Positions 6,622-10,889 of a stretch of 10,889 nucleotides of DNA are shown here, piece after piece. The DNA comes from an uncultured Johnsonella sp. (lineage in GTDB: Bacteria > Bacillota > Clostridia > Lachnospirales > Lachnospiraceae). Under the pieces are notes generated by a model, which saw only the letters and a program-made list of their open reading frames with translations, ran no database searches and was not told the DNA's origin. The stretch covers positions 1 to 10,889 of the forward strand of contig CAJPUK010000071.1 in assembly GCA_905373785.1 (NCBI GenBank), read 5' to 3'. The first letter of the stretch is position 1; each line of letters begins with the position of its first letter. Made by a program: the position numbers and the translations under genes.

Positions 6622-7250
6622 TATACCTTCTTTCCGATTACATCCGCTATCCTTTCTCCAAGCCTTTTATGACTTTCAAGATCCAAATGCATATAATCTA
6701 TTTTATTCATACTGACATACAGTCCTGCGTCTAAAAATTCACAATCACAATCATCGGCACAAAGCTTGAAAGTTTCTTTCAGTTCATACGACTTAGCACT
6801 GCATACTCCCATCTCACCGGCTACTGTCGAAGTCTCACACTCTTTTTCTATAGGTGCCGGACTAATAAGCAGTATCCTCGGCTTCTCCTTCCACACGTCA
6901 GCATTTTGTGCCACTTTTATCAGGCGCTTGGCACCGTCCGCTATGTTTTTGGCGGTTGCCGCAAACCTTTCCTTACAGTCATTGGTTCCGAGCATTATTA
7001 TAAGCATATCTATGGGTGAATGAGACTGAAGACAGGGAAGAAGGTAACTGAGTCCGTTTAAGCCCTCATTTAAGGGATCGTCAAATACCGTAGTTCTTCC
7101 GCATAAGCCCTCTTCTATAATATGGTACTCCTTACCCAAAGTATCTTGTAATACTCCCGTCCAACGCACATCCTTTGCAAACCTTCCTCCACTGTAGGCG
7201 TCATATCCCCAGGTGTTGGAATCTCCAAAACAAAGTATTCTTTTTTCCAA
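6621..7250 (-). CDS. SGNH/GDSL-family hydrolase (esterase-like)
   Basis: A 209-aa cytoplasmic esterase-type enzyme; no signal peptide is visible. Block I is CFGDSNTWGYD with nucleophile Ser11. Gly48 lies in the EEGLCGRTT block. Block III is MLGTNDCKERF with Asn90, and block V is DYMHLD with Asp185 and His188, so the whole SGNH catalytic set is present. The GDSNTWG form resembles the arylesterase/acyltransferase subgroup. The start is a TTG at 7250, chosen because GGGGGAG lies six nt upstream. An in-frame TTG at 7265 would add five residues but overlap that ribosome site. It starts 47 nt after the second permease gene and overlaps nanE by one base (TAATG). Position between transporter and NanE suggests de-O-acylation of an imported sugar such as acetylated sialic acid; substrate is inference only. 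Confidence 0.88.
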   Translation of the reverse strand: MEKRILCFGDSNTWGYDAYSGGRFAKDVRWTGVLQDTLGKEYHIIEEGLCGRTTVFDDPLNEGLNGLSYLLPCLQSHSPIDMLIIMLGTNDCKERFAATAKNIADGAKRLIKVAQNADVWKEKPRILLISPAPIEKECETSTVAGEMGVCSAKSYELKETFKLCADDCDCEFLDAGLYVSMNKIDYMHLDLESHKRLGERIADVIGKKV

Positions 7251-7280
7251 AATTATCTCCCCCAATATTTTATTGATTTT

Positions 7281-7305
7281 AAGGTTACAGTTCAGGTTTA
7301 ACCTT
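7281..7305. repeat. Dispersed copy of module Y within a small hairpin after the second permease
   Basis: GTTACAGTTCAGGT (7284-7297) is identical to the first 14 bases of the inverted repeats at 2936-2952 and 3034-3050. It abuts the permease stop codon (7298-7300). AAGGTTA (7281-7287) and TAACCTT (7299-7305) are inverted around it, giving a 7-bp stem with an 11-nt loop in the gap before the SGNH gene. No U-tract follows. Confidence 0.5.
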
Positions 7306-8161
7306 TTACAGCTCCCATTGCCAGTCCCTTAACAAAGTTCTTTTGAGCCATCCATACTATTATAAGTACCGGAAGCAGGGTTATAAATGCTGTTACCGCC
7401 ATAGGTCCCCAAGCCAAGCCTCTGTCCGTAATAAATCCGGATATAAGCACAGGCAGGGTCTTTGCCTTATTAATACTCAGTATTACCGCAAACAAAAATT
7501 CATTCCATGCTCCTATAAAAGCAAGTATTGCTGAGGCTATGATACCGGGCTTTGTTATCGGAAGTATTACAAGGAAAAATCTTTTGGTAAAACTGCAACC
7601 GTCAAGCATGGCAGACTCTTCAAGTTCCCTTGGAAGTTGCTCGAAAAATCCCATCATAAGCCAGATAACTAGCGGCAGATTAAAACTTGTATTCATAATG
7701 ATCAAAGCCCATAAAGTATCTATAAGATGCAAGGTTCTCATAACAAGGTATACGGGTATGGCAGTTGCTATAGCCGGATACATTTTCTGTATCATAAACC
7801 AAAGTCCGAAGTACTTTCTGGCTCTTTTTCCTATATTGCCTCTGGCTACCGCATAGGCAGTCATAGCACCGAAAAGTACCGATAAAAAAGTAGATACCGC
7901 CGCTACCACAAAGGTATTGATAAAGTTACTGAGTAACTTATCTTTATTTAATACCTCAACATAACTTTCCGTTGACCATCTTGTAGGAAAAATAATCGGT
8001 GGATAAGCCAAGTAATCCGCCTTTACCTTAAAAGAGCTTATTAAAAGCCAATACAAGGGAAATATTATAAAAAGCATACTTAATATTATAATAATTATTC
8101 TTGTAGGTCTTCCTGCGAAATTTCCTATTATACTGTCGGTATATGCTAATTTTTTCTTCAT
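7298..8161 (-). CDS. Carbohydrate ABC transporter permease, MalG/UgpE type
   Basis: Second inner-membrane subunit of a CUT1-type sugar importer. The 287-aa protein has about six membrane segments (roughly residues 22-44, 80-106, 117-140, 150-172, 205-228 and 252-273). The cytoplasmic EAA loop is ELEESAMLDG (179-188) with the conserved Gly188 and Pro201, which contacts the ATPase. The C-terminus GLAMGAVKG is typical for MalG-type subunits. Its ATG shares one base with the stop of the first permease (TAATG), so the two are translationally coupled in a fixed ratio. No ATPase gene occurs in the operon, as is common in Firmicutes where an MsmX-like ATPase serves several importers. Sugar specificity cannot be read from this subunit; the amino-sugar assignment comes from NanE. 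Confidence 0.93.
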   Translation of the reverse strand: MKKKLAYTDSIIGNFAGRPTRIIIIILSMLFIIFPLYWLLISSFKVKADYLAYPPIIFPTRWSTESYVEVLNKDKLLSNFINTFVVAAVSTFLSVLFGAMTAYAVARGNIGKRARKYFGLWFMIQKMYPAIATAIPVYLVMRTLHLIDTLWALIIMNTSFNLPLVIWLMMGFFEQLPRELEESAMLDGCSFTKRFFLVILPITKPGIIASAILAFIGAWNEFLFAVILSINKAKTLPVLISGFITDRGLAWGPMAVTAFITLLPVLIIVWMAQKNFVKGLAMGAVKG

Positions 8162-9069
8162 TATATCTGCGCCTCCATCTTATCCCTTAATCTTAAAAAG
8201 AAAGCGGTCACTACCGTCATAAGTACCACAAACATGATTGCCAAAGAGGCTGAATATCCCGCATCAAAAAGTTTAAGTCCCTGCTTGTATATATAATTGG
8301 GTAGCGTCTCCGTTGCACTTCCCGGACCTCCGTTGGTCATAACATAAACTGTATCAAAAACCTTGAAAGCATCTACGAATCTTAACATTACAACTACGGT
8401 AAGCACCGGACTCATAAGCGGAAGTACTATCTTTCTGAATATCTGCCCGTTGCTTGCTCCGTCCACCGTAGCCGCTTCAAGGCAGTCTGAAGGTAAGGAT
8501 TTAAGCCCTGCTGCACAGATAATGCTGACCCAGGGTGCAAGTTGCCATACATTGACCATTATAACCGAAAGCATAGCCGTCTTGGTGCTGCTAAGCCAGG
8601 TAATACTCGGTATGCCTAAAAATCCTAAAAAGTAGTTGATTACTCCCGTAGAAGAATCAAGCATCATACGCCACAAAGTACCTACTGCAACCGGTGCCAT
8701 AATCATCGGGATAAGGCAAATAGAAGTACAGATCCTTGCCCACATCTTATCGGAACAAAGAGCCATAGCCAGAGCAAGTCCTATTACCAGCTCCAAAGCC
8801 ACTGAAAACACCGCAAAGACTATGGTATTCACAGTACTTGTAAGTAACATCTTATCAGTAAACATTCTTATATAATTCCCTAAAAATATAAATTGCGGCA
8901 CTGCCTTGGGAAGATTTAATTTAAGTCTGAAAAAACTTAAATATACCGAATACAATAAGGGAAATAATGCCGTAATAGCCAAAAAAATCATAGTCGGCAT
9001 TATAAAAAGCCATGAAGCCACTTTGTCCCTGGCTACTTTCTTTCCTGTTTTAGTATTATTTTTTGACAT
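8161..9069 (-). CDS. Carbohydrate ABC transporter permease, MalF/UgpA type
   Basis: First inner-membrane subunit of the CUT1 sugar importer, 302 aa. A basic N-terminus precedes about six hydrophobic segments (roughly residues 19-46, 80-105, 111-134, 164-188, 217-240 and 270-293). The EAA loop is EAATVDGASNGQIFRKIVLP (198-217), and MTNGGPGSATETL (244-256) is a common signature of UgpA-like subunits. The start ATG at 9069 has AGAAAGG eight nt upstream. That ribosome site and the first five codons (MSKNN) are copied in the tandem repeat just upstream. The gap to the binding-protein gene is 273 bp and contains a strong hairpin, so expression may be lower than that of the binding protein. It overlaps the second permease by one base. 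Confidence 0.93.
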   Translation of the reverse strand: MSKNNTKTGKKVARDKVASWLFIMPTMIFLAITALFPLLYSVYLSFFRLKLNLPKAVPQFIFLGNYIRMFTDKMLLTSTVNTIVFAVFSVALELVIGLALAMALCSDKMWARICTSICLIPMIMAPVAVGTLWRMMLDSSTGVINYFLGFLGIPSITWLSSTKTAMLSVIMVNVWQLAPWVSIICAAGLKSLPSDCLEAATVDGASNGQIFRKIVLPLMSPVLTVVVMLRFVDAFKVFDTVYVMTNGGPGSATETLPNYIYKQGLKLFDAGYSASLAIMFVVLMTVVTAFFLRLRDKMEAQI

Positions 9070-9099
9070 AAATATACCTTTCTGAACTGTCTTTATTAC

Positions 9100-9128
9100 A
9101 CTTAATATAGGGATGTCCGATATTAAGT
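9100..9128 (-). promoter_or_regulatory. Stem-loop in the permease leader
   Basis: ACTTAATAT (9100-9108) and ATATTAAGT (9120-9128) form a perfect 9-bp stem around AGGGATGTCCG, whose GG/CC can extend the pairing. It ends about 12 nt before the AGAAAGG ribosome site of the permease. It lies inside the tandem repeat; the second copy has lost most of the pairing, so this version may have been kept or arisen for a role in translation or mRNA stability. Confidence 0.4.
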
Positions 9129-9194
9129 ATTTTTTTAATATAAATATATCTTTCTAAATTGTCTTTATTACATTTAATATATAGATGTCCGATA

Positions 9195-9212
9195 TCAATT
9201 ATTTTTCGACAT
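9195..9212 (-). other. Decoy minicistron MSKNN-stop with ribosome site
   Basis: ATG TCG AAA AAT AAT TGA, preceded by AGAAGG at the same distance as the real permease start. Its five residues are identical to the first five of the permease. It arose by the tandem duplication and could be translated as a leader peptide; whether it has any effect is unknown. Confidence 0.45.
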
Positions 9213-9295
9213 AAATATATCCTTCTAAATTGCTGCAACACCAAGCTTTATATAAAAAGCTATATTTATTAGCGTTTCCGTAAACTAATATGAAA

Positions 9296-9326
9296 AGCTG
9301 TCGCCAAGTAGACCTAAGCGACAGCT
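9296..9326 (-). terminator. Intercistronic hairpin between binding-protein and permease genes
   Basis: AGCTGTCGC (9296-9304) and GCGACAGCT (9318-9326) form a perfect 9-bp GC-rich stem with a 13-nt loop, 17 nt after the binding-protein stop. On the minus strand only a short TTTT follows, so it is likely a leaky terminator or an mRNA-stabilising end. This is a usual way for importer operons to make more binding protein than permease. Confidence 0.6.
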
Positions 9327-9342
9327 CATTATATTCTTATAA

Positions 9343-10707
9343 TTATCTGTTATAATTCTTTGTACCTGCCTCAGGCGGTGCACTCTCAAGTGCCGCTTTA
9401 ATTCCCTCTTCCATCTTCTTTACAGCAGCTTCAAGCTCTGTCTGTCCTGACATATACTCACTTACGACAGTGTTTAACATAGTGTCAACCTCTGTAGAAG
9501 CCGGTATTCTCCACCAAAGGTTAGCCGTATCAAGAGCCTTTCTTACCGTATCCATGTATGTACCCTTTATACCGTCCTGCTCCCAGAAAGCCTTCCTCGG
9601 AGAAAGTATGCCGTAATCCTTATAGAATCTGTTTTGCATCTCGGCACTTGTATACATCTTGATCCACTCCCATGCAAGGTCCTTATTCTTTGAACTGTCA
9701 GGTATAGACAAATCCCATGCACTTAAGAGTGTAGTACCTGTTTTCTCATATGGAATAGTGTCAAGCGCCCACTTTCCCGCAACCTTTGACTGTGTCTCAT
9801 CATCAGCAGCCTGCACAAGTCCTAATGTAGGCCAAGTCTCACATATAGCAGCCTTTCCGTCTAAGAAAGCCTTTATAGACTCTTCGGTACCCCATGAAAG
9901 TATAGCAGGATCTGCATAGGCTTGTATCTCTTTTAAGTGCTTAAGAGCTTCTCTTGTCTCAGGAGAATCAATAGTTACATTCCAATCCTCATCAGCCCAT
10001 GAACCTCCCATAGACCAAAGCACATAGTCGAACACTCCGCCAAGCTGACCTGTAGTTGCAGATACTGATATACCGTAAAGTCCTTCATTCGGCTTTGTAT
10101 TGGCTTTGGCAAGTTCTCTGTACTCCGCCCAAGTATCCGGCAGACCGTTAGGAAGTAAGTCAGTTCTGTATGCAAAAAGCTGTGGTGTGCTTGCATTAGG
10201 TATACCTGTGGTTACACCCTGCCATGTACCTGAGTTCTCTAAAACCTTATCTATAAACTCATCCATCTTGTATCCGTCTTTTTCAATATAACTTGACAAA
10301 TCAGTCATATATGGGGCAAACTCTCCATCCCACTGGCTGGCAACATCAATTACATCATAAGAACCTGTTCCGCTTGTAAGGTCAAGCAAAGCCTTCTCAT
10401 GTAAAGTAGTATACGGAAAATCAACTACTTCAACCTTAGCACCTGTCTTTTCCTCAAACTCTGCAACCATAGACTTTGCTGCATCCGCATATACACTGGA
10501 CATATACAAAACACTTAAAGTCTGACCTGCAAATGCCTTATCACCGCCTGCTGCATTATCTTTTGCCGCACTGTCTCCTGCCGCACTCTCACCTGAATTT
10601 GCGGCAGCTGTAGTACTTTCAGCTGAACTTCCTCCACCGGCACAGCCTGATAAAAGACTAAGTGCCATAGCTGAGCTTAAAAAGATGCTTAAAAATCTCT
10701 TCTTCAT
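9343..10707 (-). CDS. Extracellular sugar-binding lipoprotein of an ABC importer (family 1 type)
   Basis: The 454-aa binding protein captures the sugar outside the membrane and hands it to the two permeases. Residues 1-21 are a lipoprotein signal peptide (MKKR, then hydrophobic), ending in the lipobox LSGC with Cys22 as the lipid-bearing residue. A low-complexity Gly/Ser/Ala linker runs from 23 to about 58. The mature fold begins at QTLSVLYMSS and follows the SBP_bac_1 pattern: FEEKTGAKVEVVDFPY, SGTGSYDVIDVASQW, LPDTWAEYRELAKA, a FLDGKAAICETWPT segment and WEWIKMYTSAEMQNRFYKDYGILSPR near the end. The ATG follows AGGAGG (10713-10718) by five nt. It is first in the operon. Ligand is inferred to be an amino sugar or sialylated compound because nanE is in the operon; the protein itself does not reveal it. 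Confidence 0.93.
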   Translation of the reverse strand: MKKRFLSIFLSSAMALSLLSGCAGGGSSAESTTAAANSGESAAGDSAAKDNAAGGDKAFAGQTLSVLYMSSVYADAAKSMVAEFEEKTGAKVEVVDFPYTTLHEKALLDLTSGTGSYDVIDVASQWDGEFAPYMTDLSSYIEKDGYKMDEFIDKVLENSGTWQGVTTGIPNASTPQLFAYRTDLLPNGLPDTWAEYRELAKANTKPNEGLYGISVSATTGQLGGVFDYVLWSMGGSWADEDWNVTIDSPETREALKHLKEIQAYADPAILSWGTEESIKAFLDGKAAICETWPTLGLVQAADDETQSKVAGKWALDTIPYEKTGTTLLSAWDLSIPDSSKNKDLAWEWIKMYTSAEMQNRFYKDYGILSPRKAFWEQDGIKGTYMDTVRKALDTANLWWRIPASTEVDTMLNTVVSEYMSGQTELEAAVKKMEEGIKAALESAPPEAGTKNYNR

Positions 10708-10725
10708 AATTACCTCCTGAATTAA

Positions 10726-10747
10726 ATTACAATAATTAAATTGTAAT
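10726..10747. promoter_or_regulatory. Dyad ATTACAAT-N6-ATTGTAAT just upstream of the operon's first ribosome site
   Basis: A perfect 8-bp inverted repeat (10726-10733 and 10740-10747) lies 8 nt upstream of the AGGAGG of the binding-protein gene. Its form suits a dimeric repressor's operator (GntR or RpiR regulators often control nan genes) or an mRNA stem near the ribosome site. No regulator gene is in the window. The AT richness leaves room for chance. Confidence 0.4.
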
Positions 10748-10761
10748 ATTAAATTACATAA

Positions 10762-10778
10762 CTGCCCTTACAAGGCAG
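10762..10778 (-). promoter_or_regulatory. Short GC-rich hairpin in the operon leader
   Basis: CTGCCTT and AGGGCAG (minus strand) form a 7-bp stem with one G-U pair and a 3-nt loop. No U-tract follows. If the candidate promoter at 10790-10817 is right, this hairpin would sit at the very 5' end of the mRNA, where it could protect the transcript or act as an operator. Confidence 0.4.
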
Positions 10779-10789
10779 ATTAATATTTA

Positions 10790-10817
10790 CTTATATTTTT
10801 GATAATTCCCGGTTAAA
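10790..10817 (-). promoter_or_regulatory. Weak candidate promoter of the amino-sugar operon
   Basis: Minus strand: -10 TATAAG (10790-10795) and a poor -35 TTTAAC (10812-10817) with a 16-nt spacer. The -10 matches consensus at five of six positions, the -35 at only three. A poor -35 would fit an activated or regulated promoter, but the call is tentative. The remaining 10818-10889 is AT-rich with no gene seen. Confidence 0.3.
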
Positions 10818-10889
10818 TCCGCAGTTAAAGCTTATATTAACAGTTTGGCATTTATACTCTTTTCTAAAAAAAAGAAAATTTTTTCCATA

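Larger units (their letters stand above)
9065..9234. repeat. 72/71-bp tandem repeat (about 2.4 copies) containing the permease ribosome site and start codon
   Basis: The segment starting ATAAATATA recurs at 9068, 9140 and 9211, steps of 72 and 71 bp. Each unit contains, on the minus strand, an AGAA(A/G)G(A/G) ribosome site, ATATTTAT, then a start region. In the gene-proximal copy this is the real start of the permease. In the most upstream copy it reads ATG TCG AAA AAT AAT TGA (9212-9195), that is MSKNN-stop. The middle copy has lost the ATG (ATA) but keeps the ribosome-site-like sequence. Each complete unit also carries GATGTCCGATAT (9113-9124 and 9185-9196, approximately). Confidence 0.8.

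Noticed and set aside
7251..7265. TTG at 7265 as the start of the SGNH hydrolase
   Set aside because: The GGGGGAG ribosome site lies downstream of it and fits the TTG at 7250 with a six-base spacer.
9056..9244. Minus-strand open frame of 62 codons with internally repeated sequence
   Set aside because: It is a by-product of the 72-bp tandem repeat, which keeps one frame open because 72 is divisible by three. It overlaps the permease start, and no good ribosome site precedes its first codon.
10708..10889. Riboswitch in the leader of the binding-protein gene
   Set aside because: Only two small separate hairpins are visible; no conserved riboswitch core was recognised.
10860..10889. Terminator of an upstream gene at the right edge
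   Set aside because: TTTTC and GAAAA around an A run can pair, but the stem is only AT-rich homopolymer and is cut by the window edge.

Overview
This window looks like chromosomal DNA from a low-GC, Gram-positive member of the Clostridia, most likely Lachnospiraceae. The grounds are AT-rich intergenic DNA, strong AGGAGG-type ribosome binding sites, clostridial-type NanE and BspA-like leucine-rich-repeat (LRR) proteins, and a Wzm/Wzt exporter in a genome that also makes lipoprotein sugar-binding proteins. Species cannot be fixed from the sequence. An oral or gut host-associated anaerobe would fit the amino-sugar and surface-protein content, but that is inference.

Layout. (1) Positions 1-2906, minus strand: a cell-surface polysaccharide module, rfbC (rmlC) - ABC-2 permease (wzm type) - ATPase (wzt type with C-terminal carbohydrate-binding domain). 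It has short gaps, a plausible promoter at 2878-2906, and a degenerate short-repeat array over and beyond the wzt stop. (2) Positions 2916-3076: a compact cluster of direct and inverted repeats with a MITE-like outline that supplies the stop codon of the next gene. (3) Positions 3061-4695, minus: a pentapeptide-repeat protein followed by a ROK-family sugar kinase. (4) Positions 4742-5907, plus: the only gene on this strand, an exported or membrane-anchored protein with 22-residue LRRs, behind a TTGACA-17-TAGAAT promoter. (5) Positions 5915-10817, minus: an amino-sugar (sialic acid/ManNAc type) uptake and catabolism operon, sugar-binding lipoprotein - permease - permease - SGNH hydrolase - NanE, ending in an intrinsic terminator whose hairpin overlaps the nanE stop codon.

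How the genes work together. The lipoprotein and two MalF/MalG-type permeases import a sugar; the ATPase is not in the window and may be a shared MsmX-type one. The SGNH hydrolase may remove an acyl group, the ROK kinase may phosphorylate ManNAc, and NanE converts ManNAc-6-P to GlcNAc-6-P. A sialate lyase (NanA) is not in the window, so the substrate is inferred from NanE. The polysaccharide module would provide the dTDP-rhamnose epimerase and the two-component exporter for a rhamnose-containing surface glycan.

The most unusual points are non-coding. A 72-bp tandem duplication copies the ribosome binding site and start of the first permease gene, leaving a decoy MSKNN-stop minicistron. Short dispersed repeats sit at or over the 3' ends of three genes (wzt, the ROK kinase and the second permease). 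No clear phage, CRISPR, toxin-antitoxin or other new defence system was seen.
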